NCBI RefSeq assembly: GCF_003182255.1
Contig: NZ_QGTQ01000019.1
Location: 33,343 to 97,342 of the forward strand
Direction: 5' to 3'
Source: Paenibacillus cellulosilyticus
GTDB taxonomy: Bacteria > Bacillota > Bacilli > Paenibacillales > Paenibacillaceae
Length of the DNA: 64,000 bases
Shown here: positions 33,955 to 42,641 of the stretch, one piece after another
Position numbering within the stretch: position 1 is the first letter of the stretch
Layout of the letters: the number at the start of each line of letters is the position of its first letter
Program-made: the position numbers and the translations under genes
Notes under the pieces: generated by a model
The model's input: the letters and a program-made list of their open reading frames with translations, nothing else
The model's database searches: none
Told to the model about the DNA's origin: nothing

Positions 33955-35934
33955 CTACTTCCGCTTTTGCGCCTCGATCTGCTCGGCGAGCTCGCCCAGA
34001 TACGTCCAGCGCTCCATCAGCTCCTCGAGCTTTGCCTCCAGCTGCTGCTGCTCAGCGATTAGCTGCTGCAGGAGTACCGAATCGCTGCCCGACTCGTCCA
34101 TTCGCCGTGCGACCGCTGCGAGCGCAGTTTCCGTCTCCTCGATCCAGCCATCAATCGATTCAAAGTCCTTCTGATCCTTGTACGACATGCGCAGCGACTT
34201 CGTGCGTCCATTATCCGAGCCCGCATCACTGGATGCGCTTGGCGCAGCAGCCGCGCTGCCTCCAGCTTGTTTGCCACCGGATGCCGCAGAACCACTCGAC
34301 TGCTTACTAGCAGCATCACTGCCCGCCCCGTCACGCGTGCCGCCAGTCCGCTCCTCGTATTCCGTGTAGTTGCCTGCGTGAATAGCGATCTCTGTGCCAC
34401 CCTCGAAGGCAAACAACCGATCAACCGTACGATCAAGGAAATACCGGTCATGGGAGACGATATATACAACGCCGGGAAAATCTTCGAGATAGTCTTCGAG
34501 CACCGACAGCGTAGCGATGTCGAGATCGTTCGTAGGCTCGTCGAGCAGCAGCACGTTTGGTGCTTCCATCAATACGCGCAGCAGCTGCAGCCGGCGCTTC
34601 TCGCCGCCCGACAGACGGCTAATATACGTCCATTGCATCGCAGGCGGGAACAGGAAGCGCTCCAGCATTTGCGTCGCCGACACGCTAGTGCCATCTGCCG
34701 TCTTCACCTGCTCCGCACCTTCGCGGATATATTCGATGACGCGCAGCGATTCGTCCATCTCTTCATGCTCCTGCGAAAACCAGCCGATCTTTACCGTCGG
34801 CCCGATATCCGCAATGCCTTCCTCCGGCTGCAGACGGCCGCCGATAATCTTGAGCAGCGTCGACTTGCCGCTGCCGTTGCGGCCAACGATACCAACGCGA
34901 TCCTCGGGCACCGTCTTATAGGTGAAGTCCTGGAACAGCTTACGGCCGCTGAAGCTGTGGCCGACCTGGTCGAACTCGACGATTTTGCGGCCGAGTCGGG
35001 ACGATGCGACCGACACGTCCATTTTGCCGCCCGCTTGAGCAGGTGCCTGATCCTTCAACGCTTCGAACCGGTCGATCCGCGCCTTCTGCTTCGTCGTACG
35101 GGCTTTCGCGCCACGACGAATCCAGGCGAGCTCATTGCGGAGCAGGTTTTGCCGTTTCGCTTCGGAGGCCGCCTCCCGCTCCTCGCGCTCCAGCTTCAAT
35201 TCCAGGAACCGGCTGTAGTTGGCTTCATAGAAGAATGCGCGCCCGCGATCCAGCTCCAGCACGCGGTTCGCCACACGATCCAAGAAGTAGCGATCATGCG
35301 TAATCATGAGCAGCGCGCCGCGGCGCTTCTGCAGCATCGATTCGAGCCAAGCGACCGATTCGTTATCGATATGGTTGGTAGGCTCGTCGAGAATGAGCAG
35401 GTCCGAAGGCTGCACGAGTGCTGCTGCCATCGCCGCCCGCTTCCGCTGACCGCCCGACAGGACGCCCATCCGCAGGCTGAAATCTTGGAGGCCAAGCTTG
35501 GACAACGCCATCTTCGCATCGCTCTCCAGCTGCCAAGCATTCAGCTCGTCCATCTTCCCATTCGCCGCAACCAGCTTCTGCTGCTGCGCTTCATCCGACG
35601 GATTCAATTCAAGCGCCTGCAGTGCCGCATGGTACGCTCTGACGGCAGCAAGCTGCGGCGAATCGCCGCCAAGGGCATGCTCAAGAATCGTTTCTTCCGG
35701 ATCGTAGGCCGGGTTCTGCGCCAGCATCCGAACGATCACTCGGCCTGGCATCGTCACGTTGCCGGAGTCCGCAGGCTCAAGCCCAGCAATGACTTTCAAC
35801 AACGTCGACTTGCCCGTACCGTTCACACCGATAATGCCGACCTTATCGCCTTCCGCAACGCCGAATGAAATATCTTCGAACAGCGTCTTTTCTCCGTACG
35901 TCTTGGTCAAATGCTCAACTGACAATATATGCAT
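33955..35934 (-). CDS. ABC-F family ATPase (Uup/YfmR-like)
   Basis: A 659-residue soluble protein with two ABC domains and no membrane part. Domain 1: GVNGTGKST, LSGGQRKR, LILDEPTNHID. Domain 2: GRNGSGKST, LSGGEKRR, LLLDEPTNDLD. Between them is the ABC-F linker rich in Arg/Lys (KARTTKQKARIDRFEAL). A Ser/Ala/Gly-rich stretch near residues 530-575 leads to a C-terminal coiled coil (LLQQLIAEQQQLEAKLEEL). This matches Uup/YfmR, ribosome-binding factors that resolve stalled translation. Start ATG 35934; ribosome site is poorer (GAGCGTG). Confidence 0.9.
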   Translation of the reverse strand: MHILSVEHLTKTYGEKTLFEDISFGVAEGDKVGIIGVNGTGKSTLLKVIAGLEPADSGNVTMPGRVIVRMLAQNPAYDPEETILEHALGGDSPQLAAVRAYHAALQALELNPSDEAQQQKLVAANGKMDELNAWQLESDAKMALSKLGLQDFSLRMGVLSGGQRKRAAMAAALVQPSDLLILDEPTNHIDNESVAWLESMLQKRRGALLMITHDRYFLDRVANRVLELDRGRAFFYEANYSRFLELKLEREEREAASEAKRQNLLRNELAWIRRGAKARTTKQKARIDRFEALKDQAPAQAGGKMDVSVASSRLGRKIVEFDQVGHSFSGRKLFQDFTYKTVPEDRVGIVGRNGSGKSTLLKIIGGRLQPEEGIADIGPTVKIGWFSQEHEEMDESLRVIEYIREGAEQVKTADGTSVSATQMLERFLFPPAMQWTYISRLSGGEKRRLQLLRVLMEAPNVLLLDEPTNDLDIATLSVLEDYLEDFPGVVYIVSHDRYFLDRTVDRLFAFEGGTEIAIHAGNYTEYEERTGGTRDGAGSDAASKQSSGSAASGGKQAGGSAAAAPSASSDAGSDNGRTKSLRMSYKDQKDFESIDGWIEETETALAAVARRMDESGSDSVLLQQLIAEQQQLEAKLEELMERWTYLGELAEQIEAQKRK

Positions 35935-36073
35935 CGTTATTCACGCTCTTTTCCGTTATTCATCCCTGTATTATAGCATAAACCCTCTCGGTCAGCCTGC
36001 CGCCCAGCTTGCAATACAGTGACTGAATCGCGTAAAGTACCACCTAAGAGCAACTACGAACGGGAGAACCGCT

Positions 36074-36802
36074 ATGATCAACTCTATTCGATCTATTACA
36101 CGTACAAAAATGCTGCTAGTCCTGCTCGCACTCAGCCTTCTGATCACGATTACAGGCTGTGCCAAGGGAGAAGCCGAGCTTCGTGTCCGAGCGAACGGAA
36201 CCGCTCAGCTGAACTTAACGCTGACGCTCGACAGCACGCTGCTGCAGGCAATTAGCGGCGATCAAATCTGGGACACGATTAGCGACGAGCTGACACAACA
36301 CGGCTTCGAGGTCGATCCTGTGAAATCTGTAAACGGCAGCAAGACGCTCCGGGCATCCCGTGACATCGATCTCAAAGAGAGTGTTCCTGTGCAAATTCCT
36401 GGTGTCGAGGTCACCCATACAACCGAGCGCAGCAGCTGGTGGTATACGACTGAGGCCGTATCCGTCAAAGCGGATTTGATGGAGCTCGTCCCGGATCAAA
36501 TAAGCGACAAGCTCTCCTCGCTATCTACACTCGTTCGAGAGCTGGCGCTTCGTCAGATCGGATTCGACTTCAAGCTGACGATGCCGATACGTGCCGCCTC
36601 CAACAACGCGGATGTCGTAACGAATGGCGGCAAGTCATTAACATGGCATTTGTCAGCCACGAAGGTGAATGACATACAAGTCGAGGTTCATGTACCGAAC
36701 GTTAAGCATATTGCGATCGTCGGTGGTGCGGTGCTCATCCTACTCATTGCTGCCATCATTCTGTTCGTGCGAATGAGACGACGCAAACGAAAGCAAACGT
36801 AA
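36074..36802 (+). CDS. DUF3153-like lipoprotein with C-terminal membrane helix
   Basis: A 242-residue lipoprotein: signal peptide with lipobox TITGC (Cys at about 29), a mostly beta extracellular domain (AELRVRANGTAQLNLTLTLD; duplicated strands around RASRDIDLKES), and a C-terminal helix VGGAVLILLIAAIILFV followed by a basic tail. A lipid anchor plus a C-terminal helix is the layout of DUF3153 proteins in Bacilli; their function is unknown. The start follows GGGAGA. Confidence 0.75.
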   Translation: MINSIRSITRTKMLLVLLALSLLITITGCAKGEAELRVRANGTAQLNLTLTLDSTLLQAISGDQIWDTISDELTQHGFEVDPVKSVNGSKTLRASRDIDLKESVPVQIPGVEVTHTTERSSWWYTTEAVSVKADLMELVPDQISDKLSSLSTLVRELALRQIGFDFKLTMPIRAASNNADVVTNGGKSLTWHLSATKVNDIQVEVHVPNVKHIAIVGGAVLILLIAAIILFVRMRRRKRKQT

Positions 36803-36804
36803 TG

Positions 36805-36840
36805 AAAGGCGCGGGTGGAACGCTCCACTCGCGCCTTTCT
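36805..36840. terminator. Bidirectional terminator
   Basis: 15-bp stem with one mismatch (36805-36819 with 36824-36838), between convergent genes; it lies a few bases from both stop codons. Confidence 0.85.
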
Positions 36841-36843
36841 ATT

Positions 36844-37998
36844 TTACAACCCAACCCCGCCAGGCCTGCGCTTCGGCAGCACCAGCTCGACCCGCGTTCC
36901 ACAGCCCAGCTCCGAATGAATAAGCAGCGTAGCGCCGATGCCGCGCGCACGCTCTTCCATGCTGAACAGACCAACGCCCTGCGAAGGCGTATCCGCCGCG
37001 AAGCCGCGGCCGCTGTCGACGATGATCGCTTCTACCGTCTCTGACAGCTCTTGGATCGTCACCGACAGTTCATCGACGCCTGCATAGCGCGCAGCGTTCG
37101 TCAGCGCTTCTTGGATGACGCGGTACATAACCGTCTCGCACGCCGAATCGAGCCTGCCCAGCAGATTGCAGGAGAAGTGTACTTTGATGCCATAATGCTC
37201 GGCGTAATTATCGATATAAGTGCGGATCGCCGGAACGACGCCGAGATCATCTAACACAGATGGGCGCAGCTCCCAAGCAAGCGAGCGAACATCCTCCATC
37301 ATGCTTGAGATTTCACGCCGCAGCGCGCCGAGCTCAGCATCCGATTCAGCCTGCCGATCCGCAATCATCCGGTCGACGCGAATGAGCAGCGTGAACAGGC
37401 TTTGACCGATCCCATCATGCAGCTCGCGGGAGAAGCGTCGGCGCTCCTCCTCTTGAATGTTCATGACCTTGTTCATCATGCGCAGCAGCTGCTCTTCGGT
37501 CTCCTTCAGCTTCGTCACATCATTGCGAATCGCAAGGTACTGAACCGGCCGTCCCTCTTCATCGAGGAACGGAACGATTGTTGTTTTGACCCAATAATAA
37601 GCCCCGCTCTTCGCCCGATTGCGCAGCTCGCCCTGCCACACGCGACCCGCTGAGATTGTCTCCCATAGCCCGGCCATATACGCTTTGTCATGGTAGCCGG
37701 AATTAATAATCCGATGGGTCTGACCAAGCAGCTCCTCACGAGAATAACCCGACACGCGGCAAAACATATCGTTCACATAGCGAATAACACCATTGGCGTC
37801 CGTAACCGCAATGATAGACGATTCGTCCAATGCAAAACGCATACGGGACAGCTGGGCAAGCGACTGCTTCAGTCCTGCGCGGAACGCCTCGTCATCCAGC
37901 TTGCAATCTAGCTCTTCTAGCAATCCAGCAACGTTGTCGCCAATGCCCGACTCGGATCGTTTCTCTGGTAATGCTGACTTCAGATCATGCTCAGTCAA
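36844..37998 (-). CDS. Soluble PAS-domain histidine kinase, NarL-type partner
   Basis: A 384-residue cytoplasmic kinase with no membrane helix: PAS domain at about 55-165 (VTDANGVIRYVNDMFCRVSGYSR split over sensor strands), PAC segment IRNDVTKLKE, HisKA_3 phosphoacceptor RRFSRELHDGIGQSLF, and HATPase domain with NAARYAG and GVGLFSMEERARGIGA. The PAS lacks the four-cysteine Fe-S motif of NreB, so the sensed signal is open. TTG start inside the last codons of the regulator gene (8-base overlap). Third gene of the GAF-regulator-kinase operon, adjoining the fermentation genes. Confidence 0.88.
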   Translation of the reverse strand: MTEHDLKSALPEKRSESGIGDNVAGLLEELDCKLDDEAFRAGLKQSLAQLSRMRFALDESSIIAVTDANGVIRYVNDMFCRVSGYSREELLGQTHRIINSGYHDKAYMAGLWETISAGRVWQGELRNRAKSGAYYWVKTTIVPFLDEEGRPVQYLAIRNDVTKLKETEEQLLRMMNKVMNIQEEERRRFSRELHDGIGQSLFTLLIRVDRMIADRQAESDAELGALRREISSMMEDVRSLAWELRPSVLDDLGVVPAIRTYIDNYAEHYGIKVHFSCNLLGRLDSACETVMYRVIQEALTNAARYAGVDELSVTIQELSETVEAIIVDSGRGFAADTPSQGVGLFSMEERARGIGATLLIHSELGCGTRVELVLPKRRPGGVGL

Positions 37999-38641
37999 AT
38001 TGCAGCAGCCCCTTCTTCACCGCGTATTTGATCAGCTCTGGACGCGTCTTGAGCCCCAGCTTCTCCATAACGTGGCTTCGATGCGTCTCTACCGTTTTCA
38101 CGCTAATGATGAGCTGCTCGGCAATATCTTTGTTCGCGTAGCCCTTCGCCATCCACTCGAGAACCTCTTTCTCCCGCTCCGACAAAAGCTCATAAGCATC
38201 CGGCTGTTCGCCTGCGCGAAGCCGCTGCACATAGTCGCTCATGAGCCGCTTCGTCGCCGTTGGCAGCAAGTACGCATTGCCTTCAGCAACCGTTTGGATA
38301 GCCGTTAGCAGTTCCTCGTGCGGCGAGTTCTTCAGAATATAACCCGATGCACCCGCGTGAATCGCTCGGAACAAATATTCATCGTCATCATGCATCGTCA
38401 GCACGAGCACATAGAGATCCGGCAGGCTGCTCTTGAGCTCCGCAATCGCCGTCAGGCCGTCCTTGCCATGCGGCATGCTAAGGTCCATCAGCACAACGGT
38501 TGGTTTCAGCTCATGTGCCAGCCGAATCGCTTCGTTGCCCTCCGACGCTTCACCAACCACGGTCATTCCCTGCCGCCCGTCCAGCAGCATGCGCAGTCCC
38601 GAACGAACGACCGCATGGTCGTCCACGATTAATAACGTAGT
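37991..38641 (-). CDS. NarL/FixJ-family response regulator
   Basis: A 216-residue regulator: receiver domain with phosphoacceptor in VLMDLSMPHGKDG and Lys in YILKNSPHEE, and a LuxR-type helix-turn-helix (LSEREKEVLEWMAKGYANKD, TVETHRSHVMEKLGL). The start is probably TTG 38641 just after GGAGGTGA; ATG 38659 has no ribosome site in front. Partner of the PAS kinase whose gene overlaps its 3' end. Confidence 0.9.
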   Translation of the reverse strand, partial: TTLLIVDDHAVVRSGLRMLLDGRQGMTVVGEASEGNEAIRLAHELKPTVVLMDLSMPHGKDGLTAIAELKSSLPDLYVLVLTMHDDDEYLFRAIHAGASGYILKNSPHEELLTAIQTVAEGNAYLLPTATKRLMSDYVQRLRAGEQPDAYELLSEREKEVLEWMAKGYANKDIAEQLIISVKTVETHRSHVMEKLGLKTRPELIKYAVKKGLLQFD

Positions 38642-38678
38642 CAACCTGTCACCTCCAGCCATGTCATTTGTATTTTTA

Positions 38679-39113
38679 TTATAGGCGATTTTGGCAAAAT
38701 GCGGCGAGTGCCCCTGCAATCTCGTTCTCGCTGTATGGCTCCTCGCTGCGGCGCCCGAAGATTAATAGTCCTGCCAGCCGCCCCGTTCGCTCCATGCAAG
38801 GCAGCGCAAGCGCTGCTAATAATGACTCCGCCAGCAGCAATGGCTCGCTCCGTGCACCTGCCATCGAGCTTGCTCTTCGGGCATCGTACGCCGTCGGTCT
38901 GCCCGATCGAATCGCCGTCGCAATAAATCCGTCGCCTCTCGCACCTTTGAACGTCAACTGTGCCGTTCGTGTGCTTGTGCTGCCAGACAACGCCGACCAG
39001 CGCAGCCGCCCTTCCTCATCCAGCCGCGCAATGCCTGCAAAATCGCTGCCTGTCTCCTCCCGCCAGCGGTCTGCCTGTAAGTCCGACGCTGCGAACGTGT
39101 AGCCTCCGTCCAC
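38679..39113 (-). CDS. GAF-domain protein
   Basis: A 144-residue single GAF-like domain (FAGIARLDEEGRLRWSALSG, GFIATAIRSGRPTAYD, LAALALPCMERTGRLAGLLI). GTG start nine bases after GGGAGG. It is the first gene of the GAF-response regulator-kinase operon. In staphylococci a GAF protein (NreA) modulates the NreB/NreC pair in response to nitrate; the gene content is analogous, but the kinase here is not clearly NreB, so that role is only a suggestion. Confidence 0.8.
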   Translation of the reverse strand: MDGGYTFAASDLQADRWREETGSDFAGIARLDEEGRLRWSALSGSTSTRTAQLTFKGARGDGFIATAIRSGRPTAYDARRASSMAGARSEPLLLAESLLAALALPCMERTGRLAGLLIFGRRSEEPYSENEIAGALAAFCQNRL

Positions 39114-39984
39114 CGTCTGTGTCCCTCCCTAGTCTGGAGCGCCATTCGCTGTTTATGCGCACAATTGAAAGCGTTCCCATTCTTTCTTTTAATGATTGCC
39201 TTTTTATTATTGTAGACCTTTGAGGGGCTTCTGTATGTCGGGGAAACACCTGATTTTAGAGAGGGACTCCCTGTCCCTCGTTAAGAGGGTACCGAGGGCT
39301 CCGCTGCAAGGGCTCTGCTGCAAGGGCTCTGCCCTTCGGGAACCCGGGTTGCCCCTCCGGGACCAAGCTCCCACCCCACCCAAACCCTCCCCTCGTAAGG
39401 GAGGGCCCCAAGGGCTAAGCTTATGCTTCCGATGTGGTTTCCTTACGGAAACCTTTACCTCTGGACACCCGCAGGACTGGCTTTGATACGTGAGTGCGAA
39501 TCCTCGCTTACGTCCCTGCGGGACACGCTTTACGCTACATGTGACTAGGTACGTTCGCACGTGCGCCTACAATTCGATGCTCCTGAGTGACTGCGGGGTT
39601 ATGCTCGCTTTCGTCCCTGCGGGACACGCTTTACGGTTGGCGCACCTGCACTATTTGTCCCTTCGGGACGCTATTGGGGCATGCTCTACCTCCTGTGCGT
39701 CCAACGCCTAGTATACGTCGATAGGATAGGTATAAGTGTCCTATTGCCAACTAAGCCACGGATGAGGGAGGTTAGTGTACTTTTTTGTATCCTAGCGCCA
39801 ACCGCGCAGTTAGTCCCCTCCCACTAATCTCCCCCACTCCATAATCAGGCATTACGGGCGTCCTTTTTCAGGAAATCCCCCGATTCGTGCCCGGTGCTCG
39901 GCGCCGTATGATGATGTTGTAAGGATGATGGTTCAGCTGCATCGCAGGCCGCTGGACCAACCAATGATGTAGGGGGAATCCGGT
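39114..39984. repeat. 870-base gap with dispersed block copy 2
   Basis: No credible gene. From about 39290 to 39640 it is related to 32346-32620, sharing CTCTGGACACCCGCAGGACT, TACAATTCGATGCTCCTG and CTCGCTTTCGTCCCTGCGGG; the phrase CGTCCCTGCGGGACACGCTT occurs twice (39509 and 39611 region). The last ~250 bases before adhE are likely its promoter region; no clear -35/-10 or Rex-type site was identified. Confidence 0.55.
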
Positions 39985-42594
39985 ATGGCCGTTAAGGAAA
40001 CGAAAATTACCGAGCAGCTCTCAATACAGGAACGGATAGACACCATCGTTACGAGAGCGAAGCATGCGCTTGGCTTGTTCATGAATTACACGCAGGACGA
40101 GATCGATGAGATCGTCAAAGCGATGGCGCTCGCAGGACTCGACCAGCACATGCATCTTGCCAAGCTCGCCGTTACGGAGACGGGACGTGGTGTGTACGAG
40201 GATAAAATGACGAAGAACATTTTTGCCACGGAATATATTTACCACAGCATCAAGCATGCCAAGACGGTCGGCGTCGTCGAGGACAATGCGCATGAAAGCT
40301 ACCGCGTCATCGCCGAGCCCGTCGGCATTATTGCCGGCGTCACGCCTGTGACGAATCCGACCTCGACCACCATGTTCAAAGCGCTCATTGCGATCAAGAC
40401 TCGCAATCCGATTATATTCGCCTTCCACCCTTCCGCTCAGCAAGCCAGCGTTGAAGCCGCCCGCACCTTGTACGAAGCTGCGATAAAAGCGGGTGCGCCG
40501 GAGGGCTGTATCGGCTGGATCGAACAGCCGTCCATCGAAGCCACTCAACTGCTCATGAACCATCCCGATGTCGCACTCGTACTCGCAACCGGAGGTTCCG
40601 CCATGGTGAAATCCGCATACAGCACCGGCAAGCCAGCGCTTGGCGTCGGCCCGGGCAACGTTCCTTGCTTCATCGACAAGACCGCTAACCTGAAGCAGGC
40701 TGTCACCGACCTGATCCTGTCCAAGACGTTCGACAACGGCATGATTTGCGCATCCGAGCAAGCCGTCATTATCGAAGCCCCTGTCTATGAGCATGTCAAA
40801 ATGATGATGAACTACCTCGGCTGCTACTTCCTCAGCAAGGAAGAGACGGAAGCGGTCAGCAAGCTCGTCATTCATTCAGAAAAATGTGCAGTCAACGCCG
40901 TCATCGTCGGCCAGTCGGCCGTTCGCATCGCAGAGATGGCAGGCATTACGGTTCCCGTGGACACGAAGGTACTCGTCGCCGAGCTGGAAGGCGTAGGTGA
41001 AGCTTATCCGCTATCCGCTGAGAAGCTGAGTCCAGTACTCGCCTGCTACAAAGCAGCCAACCCTGCGCATGGCATCGAGATAGCCGCACAGGTCGTTGCC
41101 TTCGGCGGCATGGGCCACTCGTCAGTTATCCATTCGACTGATCAGCAAGTGATCGACGCGTTCTCCGCGCGGCTGCAGACCGGACGCGTCATCGTCAACT
41201 CGCCGTCCACGCATGGCGCGATCGGCGACATTTACAACACGAACCTCCCTTCGCTTACGCTCGGCTGCGGCTCTTACGGTCACAACTCGACGACATCGAA
41301 CGTGACGGCCGTGAACCTGCTCAACCTGAAGCGCGTCGCGTATCGGACGGTCAACATGCAATGGTTCAAGCTGCCGCCCAAGCTCTATTTTGAGAAAGGC
41401 GCTACGCAGTATTTGGCCAAAATGCCCGACATCTCGCGCGTTCTCATCATTACGGACCCGATGATGGTGAAGCTCGGCTATGCGGCGAAGGTGGAGTACC
41501 AGCTGCGCAAACGGGCAACGCCGGTTGCGATCGAGATTTTCTCCGATGTCGAGCCGGACCCTTCGGTCGATACGGTCGAACGCGGCACCGAAGTGATGAA
41601 CGCGTTCAAGCCTGACTGCATCATCGCACTTGGCGGCGGCTCCCCGATGGACGCGGCGAAGGCGATGTGGCTGTTCTACGAATACCCGGACACCGATTTC
41701 CAAGGGCTGAAGCAGAAGTTTCTCGATATTCGCAAACGAGTGTACAAATATCCACGGCTCGGCAGCAAAGCGAAGTTCGTTGCGATTCCGACAACTTCGG
41801 GTACCGGCTCTGAGGTTACTTCGTTCGCGGTCATTACGGATAAAAAGAACGGCAATACGAAGTACCCGCTTGCCGATTACGAGCTGACGCCGGACATTGC
41901 GATCATCGACCCTGAGTACGTGTACAGCCTGCCGAAAAACGTTGTGGCCGATACCGGCATGGACGTCCTCACCCATGCGATCGAGGCGTACGTCTCGGTC
42001 ATGGCGAGCGACTATACGGACGGCTTAGCAATGAAGGCAATTCAGCTCGTGTTCGGCAACTTGGAGAAATCGTTCCGCGAAGCAGATCCGGTTGCTCGTG
42101 AGAAAATGCATAACGCTTCGACGATTGCAGGCATGGCGTTCGCCAACGCGTTCCTTGGCATCAACCACTCGCTCGCTCACAAGTTCGGCGCCGAGTTCCA
42201 CACGTCGCACGGACGGACGAATGCGATTCTGATGCCGCACGTCATTCGTTATAACTCGAAGCGGCCTACGAAGTTCGCTTCGTTCCCAAAATACGATCAC
42301 TTCCGCGCCGACGAGCGTTACGCTGAGATCGCCCGCATGCTTGGCCTGCCTGCCCGCTCGACCGAACAAGGCGTTATGAGCCTCATCCATGCAATTCGCG
42401 AGCTGAACCGCGCACTCGGTATTCCGGAGACATTCGAAGCAATGGGCATTGATGCAGCCGACTTCGAGGCGAAGACGGACTATCTCGCGGATCGCGCATT
42501 CGAGGATCAATGTACGACGGCGAACCCGCGCATGCCGCTCGTCACGGAGCTGGCAGATCTTTATCGCAAATCGTTTTACGGCAAATTCGAATAG
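39985..42594 (+). CDS. adhE: Bifunctional acetaldehyde-CoA/alcohol dehydrogenase
   Basis: An 869-residue fusion enzyme that reduces acetyl-CoA to acetaldehyde and then ethanol with NADH during fermentation. The N-terminal half is an aldehyde dehydrogenase with the catalytic Cys in NGMICASEQAV; after the linker an iron-dependent alcohol dehydrogenase begins near residue 450, with GGGSPMDAAK, PTTSGTGSEVT and iron-ligand His residues in NHSLAHKFGAEFHTSHGRTN (two of them spaced in this stretch). Full length for the family; it can form spirosome filaments in other species. The start follows GGGGGA. First gene of adhE-pflB-pflA. Confidence 0.97.
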   Translation: MAVKETKITEQLSIQERIDTIVTRAKHALGLFMNYTQDEIDEIVKAMALAGLDQHMHLAKLAVTETGRGVYEDKMTKNIFATEYIYHSIKHAKTVGVVEDNAHESYRVIAEPVGIIAGVTPVTNPTSTTMFKALIAIKTRNPIIFAFHPSAQQASVEAARTLYEAAIKAGAPEGCIGWIEQPSIEATQLLMNHPDVALVLATGGSAMVKSAYSTGKPALGVGPGNVPCFIDKTANLKQAVTDLILSKTFDNGMICASEQAVIIEAPVYEHVKMMMNYLGCYFLSKEETEAVSKLVIHSEKCAVNAVIVGQSAVRIAEMAGITVPVDTKVLVAELEGVGEAYPLSAEKLSPVLACYKAANPAHGIEIAAQVVAFGGMGHSSVIHSTDQQVIDAFSARLQTGRVIVNSPSTHGAIGDIYNTNLPSLTLGCGSYGHNSTTSNVTAVNLLNLKRVAYRTVNMQWFKLPPKLYFEKGATQYLAKMPDISRVLIITDPMMVKLGYAAKVEYQLRKRATPVAIEIFSDVEPDPSVDTVERGTEVMNAFKPDCIIALGGGSPMDAAKAMWLFYEYPDTDFQGLKQKFLDIRKRVYKYPRLGSKAKFVAIPTTSGTGSEVTSFAVITDKKNGNTKYPLADYELTPDIAIIDPEYVYSLPKNVVADTGMDVLTHAIEAYVSVMASDYTDGLAMKAIQLVFGNLEKSFREADPVAREKMHNASTIAGMAFANAFLGINHSLAHKFGAEFHTSHGRTNAILMPHVIRYNSKRPTKFASFPKYDHFRADERYAEIARMLGLPARSTEQGVMSLIHAIRELNRALGIPETFEAMGIDAADFEAKTDYLADRAFEDQCTTANPRMPLVTELADLYRKSFYGKFE

Positions 42595-42641
42595 ACTCAC
42601 CTAACATCTGACAACCGACATCTGTGAAGGAGGAACTAACA

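Noticed and set aside
34267..35868. 533-residue frame on the plus strand
   Set aside because: It is the antisense shadow of the ABC-F ATPase gene, which has all family motifs.
36844..39113. True NreABC oxygen/nitrate system
   Set aside because: The PAS domain lacks the cysteine pattern of NreB, and gene order differs; only the analogy is kept.
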